Shown here: positions 1-9,745 of the stretch, one piece after another
Layout: each line of letters starts with the position of its first letter
Position numbering within the stretch: position 1 is the stretch's first letter
DNA from: G965250275 sp965250275
GTDB lineage: Bacteria; Pseudomonadota; Alphaproteobacteria; Rhodobacterales; Rhodobacteraceae
DNA: 64,000 nt
Direction: 5' to 3'
NCBI GenBank assembly: GCA_965250275.1
Contig: OZ252297.1
Coordinates: forward strand, 2,046,001-2,110,000
The notes under the pieces: generated by a model
The model's database searches: none
Seen by the model: the letters and a program-made list of their open reading frames with translations, nothing else
What the model was told of the DNA's origin: nothing
Translations under genes and position numbers: made by a program

Positions 1-353
1 GCGACGGGAGTAATCAGACCGGCGCCTGCTGCGGCAAGGACGCGGGAGCCAAACAGGATGCTCGGGGTCGGGGCAAGGGCCGCAACCAGACAGGACAAGG
101 CAAAGAGACTAAGACCTGCAGTCAGGATCTTGCGCCGACCGACCCGGCCTGTGATTGAAACGAGCAGAGGCGATAGCAGCGCATAACCCAAGGCATAGAC
201 GGTCATCAACGCGCCGGCCTGACTTGACGTGATGCCCACATCCTCGGCCAGTGGGTTCAGCAGCCCAACCACCATAAAGGCGCCCATTCCGGTCACGAAA
301 TTGGCGGCCGACAGGATCGAAATCACTGCCGTCTGGCTCGGTTCTTGGGTCAT
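1..353 (-). CDS. MFS transporter, N-terminal part (truncated by the window edge)
   Basis: The first ~117 residues of a major facilitator superfamily permease are visible; the rest lies beyond the left edge. The ATG is at 351-353. The protein opens with a short polar stretch and then hydrophobic segments that fit TM1-TM4. Between TM2 and TM3 lies the MFS motif A (G-R-V-G-R-R-K), the cytoplasmic loop signature of the family. The sequence resembles DHA1/AraJ-type drug or sugar efflux permeases, but substrate cannot be read from this part. It runs in the same direction as the sulfur operon upstream of it, about 100 bp past the end of fpr, so it could be read through from that operon or be independent. 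Confidence 0.85.
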   Translation of the reverse strand, partial: MTQEPSQTAVISILSAANFVTGMGAFMVVGLLNPLAEDVGITSSQAGALMTVYALGYALLSPLLVSITGRVGRRKILTAGLSLFALSCLVAALAPTPSILFGSRVLAAAGAGLITPV

Positions 354-449
354 GTGGTGTTCCGTCGGCGGATCGGGGGTTTGTCTCCCCGGCCCAAGCC
401 TACTGGACCGGCAATCGGGATGCCAGTCCGGGCGGAAGTCAGACGGTGA

Positions 450-1304
450 TCAGTCCAGAAAGGCCTTTTCGACCACATATTCCTGCGGTTTTGAGTTTGC
501 CCCCTCGCGCAGGCCAAACTCTTCGAGCATGTCCTTGATTTCCAGGTTGAAGGCCAGGTTGCCACAGACCATGGCCCGGTCGGTTTCAGGGCTCAGCGGC
601 TCAACACCCAGATCGGCAAAGACGTCGCCGGCGCGGATCAGGTCGGTGATCCGCCCCATCTTTGGGCTCTCTTCACGTGTGGTTGTGGGGTAGTAACGCA
701 ACTTGTCAGCAAACCCCTCACCGATGAGTTCCTCGAGAAGTTCATCTTTGCGGATGCTCTCGATCAGTTCGGCGCCGTACTGTAGCTCGCCGGTCTCGCG
801 GCACGTGTGCGTCACGATGACTTCGTCGTAGTCGGTATAGGTCTGCGGATCACGCAACAAAGAGGCAAAAGGCGCAAAGCCGGTGCCCGTGGCAAAGAGC
901 CAAAGGCGTTTGCCTGGCAAGAGCGCGTCATGCACCAATGTGCCAACCGGTTTCGGGCGCAGGATGATCTGGTCCCCCGGCTGGATATGCTGAAGCTTTG
1001 ACGTCAGCGGCCCGTCCTGCACCTTGATGGAGTAGAATTCCAGCTCGTCGTCCCAACTGGGAGAAGCGATGGAGTAGGCCCTCAGCAGCGGCTTCTGTTT
1101 GCCGGTTTTTGGATCGGGGTCTCCCATCAGGCCGATCATCACAAACTCCCCAGAGCGGAAACGTAAAGCCGCGGGGCGGGTGCATCGGAATGAGAACAGA
1201 CGATCTGTCCAGTGCTTGACCTCGGTCACGGTCTGGGCATCGGGCAACGTTGGCGCCTTGACGGCGGTGGCTTCGGTCACGGGGGTCATCTCTGTCATGG
1301 TCAT
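450..1304 (-). CDS. fpr: ferredoxin--NADP(+) reductase
   Basis: A 284-residue flavoprotein that passes electrons between NADPH and ferredoxin or flavodoxin. It has the FNR-type FAD-binding beta-barrel (about 30-125), with the FAD motif R-A-Y-S-I-A at about residue 100. The NADP-binding half follows, with G-T-G-F-A-P-F-A-S near 165, and the C terminus V-V-E-K-A-F-x-D is typical of proteobacterial Fpr. It is last in the sulfur assimilation run, 63 bp after the DUF934 gene. That position is informative: the sulfite reductase upstream has no CysJ flavoprotein partner, so Fpr plus a ferredoxin encoded elsewhere probably supplies its electrons. The first ATG (1302-1304) has only a weak ribosome site; ATGs at the third and sixth codons are alternatives. 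Confidence 0.93.
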   Translation of the reverse strand: MTMTEMTPVTEATAVKAPTLPDAQTVTEVKHWTDRLFSFRCTRPAALRFRSGEFVMIGLMGDPDPKTGKQKPLLRAYSIASPSWDDELEFYSIKVQDGPLTSKLQHIQPGDQIILRPKPVGTLVHDALLPGKRLWLFATGTGFAPFASLLRDPQTYTDYDEVIVTHTCRETGELQYGAELIESIRKDELLEELIGEGFADKLRYYPTTTREESPKMGRITDLIRAGDVFADLGVEPLSPETDRAMVCGNLAFNLEIKDMLEEFGLREGANSKPQEYVVEKAFLD

Positions 1305-1367
1305 CTCGCCGGTTCTGGTAAACCGACACCCTTGAGTAATCTTTGATTCAGGTCAGGAAAAGGGGGC

Positions 1368-1745
1368 TTAGCCGCGCAGGCGGGATTGATAATTGTGATC
1401 CTGCCAGTTGGCCCGTGCCAGCCAGTCTGTTTCGGGTTGCCGCCGGGCGAGATCGTCCGAGATTTCGACGTCATCGAATCCCGAGCGACGGGCCATCGCA
1501 TACTGGTCCGACAAGACATGACCGCGTGCCCGCAGATGCCCGGTGTAGCCGCCCAGCCGCAACTGGCGGGCCAAGGTAAAGCCGCGCCCGTCAGCGAAAC
1601 TGGGAAAATCGATGCGAACCAGATCAACTTGATCGATTTGGTTCAGCACGTCTGCCGGATCAGAATCAGAGGCCACATCCAGCATGCGCGGCGGTTGCAG
1701 TGACGGCGACGGGCCGAAGCCAGTGTCGGTGACGATGACAGTCAT
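1368..1745 (-). CDS. DUF934 family protein of the sulfite reductase cluster
   Basis: A 125-residue cytoplasmic protein of the DUF934 family, which is found almost only beside cysI/cysH in proteobacteria. Its biochemical role is unsettled. It carries the family's recognisable block F-P-S-F-A-D-G-R-G-F-T-L-A-R-Q-L-R at about residues 48-64, followed by G-H-V-L-S-D-Q. The ATG at 1743-1745 overlaps the stop of cysH (ATGA), so the two are translationally coupled, which supports this start. In-frame sequence further upstream belongs to the cysH coding region and is not part of this gene. A role in assembling or assisting the sulfite reductase is inferred from position only. Confidence 0.88.
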   Translation of the reverse strand: MTVIVTDTGFGPSPSLQPPRMLDVASDSDPADVLNQIDQVDLVRIDFPSFADGRGFTLARQLRLGGYTGHLRARGHVLSDQYAMARRSGFDDVEISDDLARRQPETDWLARANWQDHNYQSRLRG

Positions 1746-2496
1746 GAAGAAACTCCTGTGCGGACCATGCGGCCATCCACGAAATGGATGCCACACTCGT
1801 CTTTGGATTGATCGCGCCAGCGGCCGGCGCGTGCGTCTTCGCCGGGCTTGACCGGAGAGGTGCAGGGCGCGCAGCCAATGGACGGATACCCCTGTGCCAC
1901 CAGCGGATGCCGGGGCAGTCGGTTTTCGTCCATATACGTGCGCACATCTTCGGGTGCCCAATGGGCCAGCGGGTTGACCTTCAGCAAATCCGTGCGCGGG
2001 TCGAACTCAAAAAAGGACAATTGCGCGCGTGTGCCCGACTGGAACCGTTTGCGTCCGGTGATCCATCCGTCATGGTTCCGCAGGGCGGTCTCCAGCGGGC
2101 GGGTCTTACGCAGAGCACAGCAGGCATCGGGCGCACGTTTGTGCAGTTGGCCATCAGGGTCCTCGTCTAGGGGGCGCTCCGCGCGAATGATCCGGACGTT
2201 GCGCAGACCCAGCCGTTCGGTGACCTCCTGCTGATAGACCAGTGTTTCGGCAAAGAGCATCTCCGTGTCGATGAAGATCACGGGGCAGGATTTGTCGATC
2301 AGCGCCGCCATATGCAGCAAGACCACCGATTCCGCACCGAAGGATGACACCAGTGCTAACTTCTCGGACCCGGTGAGGGCCGCGCGCAGCACATCCGTTG
2401 CAGAATGATGTCGATACGTGTCGTTGAGCGCGGCAACGCGCTTTTTGCGCGCTGCCGCGTTATCCGCCGTGGAGGGGAACACGTCCAGCATGGCGG

Positions 2497-2500
<4 letters not shown>
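1742..2500 (-). CDS. cysH: phosphoadenylyl/adenylyl-sulfate reductase, [4Fe-4S] type
   Basis: Reduces APS or PAPS to sulfite with thioredoxin-type reductant. The PAPS-reductase fold starts with the nucleotide loop S-S-F-G-A-E-S near residue 53. Paired cysteines C127-C128 together with C210-x2-C213 are the [4Fe-4S] ligands that mark the assimilatory APS-reductase branch. The catalytic cysteine is in E-C-G-I-H-F (C236). The cluster predicts that APS is the substrate, so a cysC kinase would not be needed; none is in the window. The start is GTG at 2498-2500, overlapping the cysI stop (GTGA). An ATG three codons later (2489-2491) is possible. Length 252 fits the family. Confidence 0.94.
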
Positions 2501-4153
<1,653 letters not shown>

Positions 4154-4161
<8 letters not shown>

Positions 4162-4462
4162 CGGAAAGGGCCTCTTGCTTGCCGTGGCGGTAGTTGGATG
4201 GGCCAGTGCGGCGGAACGCCTCGCGGAAATGAGTGGGTTCGGGTCCAGCGTGGCTGGGCTGCACATCAGCCAGATAAGCGCCGACAAGCCGGTGAGATTG
4301 TTGCTCTGCATGCAGCAGGCGGAGTTGGGCATCGGCTTCGTCGGTCAGAACCTCGGCCTCGGACAACGTGCGCGACCATCCATCATCCTCGGTCTGATAG
4401 ATCACATCGCCGTCCAGCAGATCCGAGGCGGTCACAACTTTGGGGGTAAAGGGGCGGGGCAT
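4154..4462 (-). CDS. DUF2849 domain protein of the sulfite reductase operon
   Basis: A 102-residue protein of the DUF2849 family. Family members sit between cysG and cysI in many Alphaproteobacteria and have no established function. It starts M-P-R-P-F-T-P-K-V-V-T-A-S-D-L-L-D-G-D-V and has a conserved W-x-R-x-L-x-x-A (residues 29-36). The ATG (4460-4462) shares a base with the cysG stop and the TAA overlaps the cysI start, so the three genes are translationally linked. No signal peptide, membrane segment or metal motif is visible. An accessory role, for example in siroheme delivery or stability of the reductase, is inference from the invariable neighbourhood. Confidence 0.88.
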
Positions 4463-5853
4463 CAGGCAAGCTCCTGTTCCAAGTGGGGCAGTGCGGCCAC
4501 CGCAGCGCGCGGCGCGAGGCCATAGAAAGTCAGGGCAGGGCCGGTGAGGCCGGCCTCCGCGAGGTCCGAGGCCAGGCGTGACAAAAAGGTTTCGACGATC
4601 CGCTGATCGGGGCGCGAGGCGTTCTCGACAATGGTCATTGGCGTTGCCGCGTCCGCACCGTGCATCAACAGGCGACCCTGAATGAAACGCGCGGACTTCT
4701 TGCCCATATAGATCGCGGCGACTTCGCCATGGCGCGCCAGCGAGGCCCAATCGTGATCGGCAAAGCCGCGCATGTCATGGCCTGTCAGGAACCGAATGCT
4801 GGAGTTGCGGTTCCGCTTGGTCAGGCTCTGACCGATCGTCGCCACTGCGGCAGATGCGGCTGTGATCCCCGGCACGATCTCCCAGCCCAATCCTGCTTCG
4901 CTGACAGCTTCGATCTCTTCGTCCAGCCGCCCGAACACGGTGCTGTCGCCGGACTTCAGGCGGGCAACCTGCGCTCCGTTTTGGGCGTGGTTCACCATCA
5001 AGCTGTTGATTTCTTCCTGTGGTGTTGAAGGGCCAAATCCCTCTTTACCTGCATCAATCAACACGGCTTCGCGGCGCGCAAGCTCAAGGATTTCCGGGGC
5101 CACCAAACGGTCGTGAATGATCACATCGGCTGTATCCAGCATGCGGCGAGCCTTCAGCGTAAGCAGCTCTGGATCGCCAGGGCCTGCACCGACAAACACA
5201 ACCCGTCCGGGGCGGGTTGCACGCTTGAGATGGCGCGTCAGCAGTGCATGAAGGGCTTTGTTGACGGCGGCCTTGCCGTCAGCGATGGCTTGGGGCCCGA
5301 CATTGAAGTAGTAGTCCGACCAGAAATCGCGCCGCGCCCGGCCCATCGGCAGGGCCTCTGCAGCTGTGCGAAACGCTTTTCCGATGCGAGCCAATGTGCC
5401 CAGACGTACCGGCAGGGTTGCCTCCAGATCGGCCTTGATGGCGCGGGCCAGCACAGGCGCGGCACCCTCGGTGCCGATGGCGACGGTCACCGGATCGCGG
5501 TCCACGATGGCGGGTGTGATGAAGGCGCTGTCTTCGAGATTGTCCACAATGTTGACAAGCACACCTTCGCTTTTTGCAAGGGCGGCTGTCCGTGCATCCT
5601 CGGACGAGTCTTCGTCCGCGGCATAAAACAGAGCCGCACCCTTCGCATCGCCGGTTTGCATTGGGCGGTTCTGCAGTGTCAGCAGGCCTTGCGTCGCCCA
5701 GGATTGGATCTCCTGCGCAGAGTTGACGGCATAAACGGTGATCCGGGCCTGCGTTTTCAGTAGCAGGCGCAGTTTGGCGAGTGCTGCCTCGCCACCGCCG
5801 GACACGATGACGTCCCGTTCGGCCAAATCGAGAAAGATAGGGAAGTGTTGCAT
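4462..5853 (-). CDS. cysG: siroheme synthase (uroporphyrinogen-III methyltransferase / precorrin-2 dehydrogenase / ferrochelatase)
   Basis: A 463-residue trifunctional enzyme making siroheme, the cofactor of CysI. Residues 1 to about 200 are the dehydrogenase/ferrochelatase part, with the NAD loop V-S-G-G-G-E-A-A near 19 and the dimerisation helices. Residues 218-460 are the SAM-dependent uroporphyrinogen-III C-methyltransferase, with V-G-A-G-P-G-D-P-E-L-L-T-L-K-A near 220 and V-P-G-I-T-A-A near 330. It is first in the operon, so cofactor and enzyme are made together. The promoter must lie in the 147-bp divergent region shared with the Lrp-type regulator. A GGGAGGAT sequence just upstream of the ATG is a good ribosome site. 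Confidence 0.95.
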   Translation of the reverse strand: MQHFPIFLDLAERDVIVSGGGEAALAKLRLLLKTQARITVYAVNSAQEIQSWATQGLLTLQNRPMQTGDAKGAALFYAADEDSSEDARTAALAKSEGVLVNIVDNLEDSAFITPAIVDRDPVTVAIGTEGAAPVLARAIKADLEATLPVRLGTLARIGKAFRTAAEALPMGRARRDFWSDYYFNVGPQAIADGKAAVNKALHALLTRHLKRATRPGRVVFVGAGPGDPELLTLKARRMLDTADVIIHDRLVAPEILELARREAVLIDAGKEGFGPSTPQEEINSLMVNHAQNGAQVARLKSGDSTVFGRLDEEIEAVSEAGLGWEIVPGITAASAAVATIGQSLTKRNRNSSIRFLTGHDMRGFADHDWASLARHGEVAAIYMGKKSARFIQGRLLMHGADAATPMTIVENASRPDQRIVETFLSRLASDLAEAGLTGPALTFYGLAPRAAVAALPHLEQELA

Positions 5854-5912
5854 GGGAGGATCCCGGCTCTGCTGTCGCTTTCTGGGTGCAATATAGGAAA
5901 AAGTTCTTGAAG

Positions 5913-5933
5913 ATTGCCATATGGCGCGGCAAT
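5913..5933. promoter_or_regulatory. candidate operator between cysG and the Lrp-type regulator
   Basis: A perfect inverted repeat ATTGCC-N9-GGCAAT spans 5913-5933. It lies in the 147-bp gap between divergent cysG and the Lrp/AsnC gene. The surrounding bases are A+T-rich, unlike the coding sequence on either side. Lrp-family proteins bind such 15-21 bp palindromes and often control the divergent neighbour as well as themselves. Assigning it to this regulator is inference. Confidence 0.45.
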
Positions 5934-6000
5934 TAAGGACAAATATTCCAAACAGACAGCCGATCGGTGCATCCGATCCTTGAAACCGGAGATCTTGCGA

Positions 6001-6462
6001 ATGAACGTCCGTATCGACGATACCGACCGAAAAATACTGACCGAACTGCAGCGCGACGCCAGCCAGTCGCTGGAAGATATCGCGCGCGCGGTGGGGTCCT
6101 CCAAGACCCCGGTTTGGAACCGCATCCGCAAGTTGCGCGACGGGGGCGTGATCGGTCAGCAGACGGTGGTACTGGACGCTGATGCGCTGGGATTCGAGGC
6201 CTGTTTCTTCGTTTTGATCCGGACGTCAGAGCATGAAGCGGAGTGGCAAGCGCAGTTTCTCAAGGCTTTGCGGGACCGTCCCGAAGTGCAAGAGGCGCAT
6301 CGGCTCGCTGGGGATATCGACTACATCCTGAAGGTCAGGGTGAAGAACGCGCGGGCCTATGACGCGTTTTACCAGGCGCTGATATCCGAGGTGAAGGTCT
6401 ACAACGTGACGGCGTTGCTTTCGATGGAAGAGATCAAGTCCACGACGATGTTGCCGCTCTGA
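6001..6462 (+). CDS. Lrp/AsnC family transcriptional regulator
   Basis: A 153-residue regulator with the two-domain Lrp layout: an N-terminal winged HTH (about 4-60: D-D-T-D-R-K-I-L-T-E-L-Q, then K-T-P-V-W-N-R-I-R-K-L) and a C-terminal RAM ligand domain (about 68-150, with H-R-L-A-G-D-I-D-Y-I-L-K-V). The start at 6001 (MNVRIDDTD) fits the family; upstream in-frame sequence does not. It is divergent from the sulfur assimilation operon, which makes it the likely regulator of that operon, perhaps responding to cysteine, as known for other Lrp members such as DecR/CyuR. The ligand is not readable from sequence. A palindrome at 5913-5933 is a candidate binding site. Confidence 0.9.
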   Translation: MNVRIDDTDRKILTELQRDASQSLEDIARAVGSSKTPVWNRIRKLRDGGVIGQQTVVLDADALGFEACFFVLIRTSEHEAEWQAQFLKALRDRPEVQEAHRLAGDIDYILKVRVKNARAYDAFYQALISEVKVYNVTALLSMEEIKSTTMLPL

Positions 6463-6491
6463 GAACCGCATTCGGGGTGCGCGAGCAGCCG

Positions 6492-7685
6492 TCAGTCTGG
6501 CGGATTGCAGGTCACCATCAACCGGCGCAACCCGTGGAAGTGGTAGGTGTTCGCATACTCTGCCGTTGTGGCGAGCTGCATCCCGGGGCAGCGCGCGAAC
6601 AGGATGGGCAAAGCGATTTTCATTTCCAGCCGGGCGAGGGGCGCGCCCACGCAGAAATGCAAGCCGCCACCAAAACTGGTCGATGTTGTCAGCGCGCGGG
6701 CAGGGTCAAACCGGTCAGCATCGGGCCAGACCTCGGGATCGCGATTTGCGGCACCCAGCATCAGCGCAACTTCGTCCCCTCGCCGAAACGTGTGTCCCCA
6801 CAGGTCCACGGTTTCGTAGGCGTAGCGGGTGAACATATGGAGCGGCGGATCAAACCGCAGCACCTCCTCGACGGTGCCTTCGATGGCTTCGGGATTGAGG
6901 AAGGCGACGTCGGTCTGCGTCGTCAACAGGGTGCGAACACCGTTGGCCAGCGCGTGCACAGTTGCTTCGTGCCCGGCATTCAGGAGCAGGATGCAGGTTC
7001 CGATGAGTTCGTCAGTGCTGAGCCGGTCGCCGCCTTCTTCCGCTGCGATCAGTTCGGTCAGCAAGTCGTCGGACGGATCACCGCGGCGTTTGTCGATGTA
7101 GCGCTTAAGAAATTCGGTAAACTCCGTGCTCGCGACTTCGGCGGCATCTTCGGTCTCCCGTGTCCGGCTCGCCTGATACATGGCCACCATCGCATGGGAC
7201 CAGCGAAGAAAATCGGGCGCCATGCTTTCCGGCACACCCAGCAATCGGCAGATGACCCGTACCGGTATCTCGGTGCAATACGCGGGCAACAGATCAAACG
7301 CGCCCGACGGAAATCCATCGACCAGTTCGTGGCTCAATGCCTCAATTTGAGGGGCGAGGGCGGCGATCCGGCGCGAGGTAAAGGCCCGCATCACCAAGCG
7401 GCGCAATCGCGTGTGGCGTGGGGGTTCTGCGTCCAGCATTGAATGCGCTTCGACGGCCAACCACGATGCCAGATGCGCAGGCTGTGGCGCCACCATTTCA
7501 GCGGGTCGTTCCCGTCCGAACCGCCGGTCCCGCAGCAGGGCATGCACGGCAGAATGACCGAATGCTGCAGCCATTCCATATTCGTCCCAATATACCAGCG
7601 GCCCCATTGCCCACGCCCGTGCGTAGAGCGGGTAGGGGTCCTGAACGAAACCGGGTTCGGTGGGGGATTGATGCAGCGTTTCCAT
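6492..7685 (-). CDS. cytochrome P450
   Basis: A 397-residue soluble bacterial P450. The I-helix oxygen motif is A-G-H-E-A-T (near residue 240), the K-helix E-x-x-R is E-V-L-R, and the heme-binding loop F-G-G-G-L-H-F-C-V-G places the axial cysteine at about 345. There is no membrane anchor or fused reductase. The ATG at 7683-7685 (METLHQSP) was chosen over an upstream in-frame start because the extra sequence is low-complexity and intergenic in character. No dedicated ferredoxin lies beside it; the fpr gene 5 kb away is in a different operon. It is divergent from the TRAP transporter, which may import a substrate related to its reaction. The substrate is unknown. Confidence 0.93.
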   Translation of the reverse strand: METLHQSPTEPGFVQDPYPLYARAWAMGPLVYWDEYGMAAAFGHSAVHALLRDRRFGRERPAEMVAPQPAHLASWLAVEAHSMLDAEPPRHTRLRRLVMRAFTSRRIAALAPQIEALSHELVDGFPSGAFDLLPAYCTEIPVRVICRLLGVPESMAPDFLRWSHAMVAMYQASRTRETEDAAEVASTEFTEFLKRYIDKRRGDPSDDLLTELIAAEEGGDRLSTDELIGTCILLLNAGHEATVHALANGVRTLLTTQTDVAFLNPEAIEGTVEEVLRFDPPLHMFTRYAYETVDLWGHTFRRGDEVALMLGAANRDPEVWPDADRFDPARALTTSTSFGGGLHFCVGAPLARLEMKIALPILFARCPGMQLATTAEYANTYHFHGLRRLMVTCNPPD

Positions 7686-7763
7686 TATCGGCACCCTCGC
7701 GGGTTGGGGCGGCGGATGCAACGCAAGCCGCCCTTTGCGCTGACAGAGCCCCCAATTCACCCA

Positions 7764-7887
7764 CCTGATCAGGCGAATCAAAGCGATTCGCGGCAAAAAT
7801 TCTCTAATTTATTGATAACAGGCCACTTAAGCCTGCCTCTTTGCCTCAGCTTTCGTAAGCTGATGCAGGCCAAATCGATTCGCGGTT
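7764..7887. promoter_or_regulatory. candidate operators in the P450/dctP divergent region
   Basis: The 279-bp gap holds several symmetric elements: the palindrome CCTGATCAGG (7764-7773), the inverted repeat GCGAATC-N5-GATTCGC (7773-7791), the repeat CAGGC-N7-GCCTG shortly after, and a second copy of the half site CGATTCGCGG near 7878-7887. Such clustering is what regulator-binding sites of a substrate-inducible TRAP transporter would look like. No regulator gene adjoins it. A good Shine-Dalgarno (GGGAGGAG) precedes dctP. Confidence 0.4.
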
Positions 7888-7964
7888 TTGGGTTTGAGGA
7901 AAGCCCCGACATCACCGTGAATCGGCCCAAGACATTGGATGAAAAAAACCGGGAGGAGACACCA

Positions 7965-8966
7965 ATGAAATTCGTTACTGCCGCCGCAACGGCGCTTGCA
8001 CTCAGCGTGACGGCGACCACCGCATTTGCGGCCTGCGACGACGGGGAAATCGTCGTCAAATTTGCGCATGTGACCAACACCGACAAACACCCCAAAGGCA
8101 TTGCCGCCTCCTTGCTTGAGCAACGCGTCAATGACGAGATGAACGGCACGATGTGCATGGAGGTCTATCCGAACTCCACGCTCTATAACGACAACAAGGT
8201 GCTGGAGGCGATGCTGCAGGGCGATGTCCAACTGGCCGCCCCATCCCTGTCGAAGTTCGAGAAGTTCACCAAGCAATTCCGCCTGTTCGATCTTCCGTTC
8301 ATGTTCAAGAACATCGAAGCCGTTGATGCTTTCCAGGCCTCTGAGAGTGGGCAGATGATGCTCGATTCCATGCAGCGGCGCGGATTGCAGGGTCTGGCAT
8401 TCTGGCACAACGGTATGAAACAGATGTCGGCCAATGTGCCCTTGATCGAACCCACAGATGCAGACGGTCTGAAGTTCCGGGTGCAAAGCTCTGACGTGTT
8501 GGTTGCGCAGATGGAAGCCATCGGTGGCTCGCCCCAGAAAATGGCGTTCTCCGAAGTGTACGGCGCGTTGCAGCAGGGTGTTGTGGATGGTCAGGAAAAC
8601 ACCTGGTCCAACATCTACGGCAAGAAGTTCTTCGAAGTGCAGGATGGCATCACGGAGACGAACCATGGCATCATCGACTATCTTGTCGTGGCGAGCGTCG
8701 ACTGGCTGGATGGTCTGGACCCCGCGGCGCGGGATCAGTTCACAACGATCCTGTCGGAAGTGACCGAAACGCGGAACAAGGAAGCATTCGCGGTCAACGA
8801 AGCGGCCAAAGCATCGATCACGGACGCCGGCGGAATCATCCGTCAGCTGACGCCAGAGCAGCGTCAGGCGTGGGTCGATGCCATGAAGCCCGTTTGGGAT
8901 CAGTTCTCTGGCGATGTCGGTCAGGAAATGATCGACGCAGCACAGTCGATCAACGCTGGCAGCTGA
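7965..8966 (+). CDS. dctP: TRAP transporter substrate-binding protein (DctP family)
   Basis: A 333-residue periplasmic binding protein for organic acids. It has a Sec signal peptide (residues 1-22, K then a hydrophobic core, ending A-F-A before A-C-D-D). Mature sequence begins with the beta strand E-I-V-V-K-F-A-H-V, typical of DctP. The conserved L-K-F-R-V-Q (near 165) contains the arginine that in this family grips the substrate carboxylate. The start is set by GGGAGGAG eight bases before the ATG. It is first in a dctPQM operon and followed by an intercistronic hairpin. The substrate is an acid by family knowledge, but which one is not determined. Confidence 0.93.
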   Translation: MKFVTAAATALALSVTATTAFAACDDGEIVVKFAHVTNTDKHPKGIAASLLEQRVNDEMNGTMCMEVYPNSTLYNDNKVLEAMLQGDVQLAAPSLSKFEKFTKQFRLFDLPFMFKNIEAVDAFQASESGQMMLDSMQRRGLQGLAFWHNGMKQMSANVPLIEPTDADGLKFRVQSSDVLVAQMEAIGGSPQKMAFSEVYGALQQGVVDGQENTWSNIYGKKFFEVQDGITETNHGIIDYLVVASVDWLDGLDPAARDQFTTILSEVTETRNKEAFAVNEAAKASITDAGGIIRQLTPEQRQAWVDAMKPVWDQFSGDVGQEMIDAAQSINAGS

Positions 8967-8980
8967 TCGTCGCATTCTGA

Positions 8981-8999
8981 GTGCCGGACAAACCGGCAC
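8981..8999 (+). promoter_or_regulatory. intercistronic stem-loop between dctP and dctQ
   Basis: A perfect 7-bp inverted repeat GTGCCGG-N5-CCGGCAC lies 14 bases after the dctP stop. No T-run follows, so it is not a classical terminator. Hairpins here are typical of operons that need far more binding protein than permease: they protect the upstream message or attenuate read-through. It also argues against starting dctQ at the GTG inside the stem. Confidence 0.6.
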
Positions 9000-9067
9000 G
9001 TGGCCTGCTCCCGGGATCGGGGGCGGGCTCATCTAAAGCACCAAAGAAAGACGCAGGGGACAGCGCC

Positions 9068-9745
9068 ATGTCTGGTGGGAAAGCCGGCAGCCCGAGCGTG
9101 ACGGATCGGATCGAAGAGACCGTCATTGCCGGATTGCTGGGTCTGATGACGGCAATCACCTTTGCCAACGTCATTGCGCGATTTGTGTTCAATTCCAACA
9201 TCTTATGGGCGCTGGAGCTGACTGTTTTTCTCTTTGCCTGGCTTGTCTTGCTTGGGGCTTCGTATGCTGTCAAAACCCACTCGCATCTGGGGGTTGATGC
9301 CGTCGTCAACATGCTGGCTCCGGGTCCGCGACGGGTTCTGGCGCTTGTCTCTGTAGGCTTTTGCCTCGCGTTTTCGCTGCTGATGCTGAAAGGGGCCTAC
9401 GACTATTGGGCCGTTTTCGCGGATCTGCCCCCAACCTCCGGTCGGTGGTTCCCGACCGGGTTCGACATGAAGGCCCGCAGTCAGAGCTTTTATGAGGTTC
9501 AGGACGTGCCAATGGTCGCGTGGCTGCGCTGGCTCGAGGAGGCGATCAACTACGGCGACGCCTATGAAAAGATGCCCAAGGTCGTGCCCTATCTGGTGCT
9601 GCCGCTGTCGATGATCTTGCTGACCTATCGGTTTGCTCAGCTGGCCGTGGCGATCTGGCGCGGAAATGCGGACCGTCTTGTGGCCTCGCACGAGGTCGAA
9701 GAAGAGCTGGAAGATGTCCGCAAGCAAAATCAGGGGCCGAACTGA
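9068..9745 (+). CDS. dctQ: TRAP transporter small permease (DctQ family)
   Basis: A 225-residue membrane protein with four predicted helices, the small subunit of a tripartite ATP-independent periplasmic transporter. The helices fall at about 20-40, 55-75, 95-115 and 170-195. The loop between the last two is long (about 60 residues), which makes the protein bigger than a minimal DctQ; such enlarged forms are known. The ATG at 9068 is preferred to a GTG at 8981 because AGGGGAC lies just upstream and the earlier codon lies within the hairpin. Its stop overlaps the dctM start (TGATG). Confidence 0.9.
   Translation: MSGGKAGSPSVTDRIEETVIAGLLGLMTAITFANVIARFVFNSNILWALELTVFLFAWLVLLGASYAVKTHSHLGVDAVVNMLAPGPRRVLALVSVGFCLAFSLLMLKGAYDYWAVFADLPPTSGRWFPTGFDMKARSQSFYEVQDVPMVAWLRWLEEAINYGDAYEKMPKVVPYLVLPLSMILLTYRFAQLAVAIWRGNADRLVASHEVEEELEDVRKQNQGPN

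Noticed and set aside
8981..9067. GTG start for dctQ 29 codons upstream
   Set aside because: The codon lies in the dctP-dctQ hairpin, and an ATG with AGGGGAC upstream is available at 9068.
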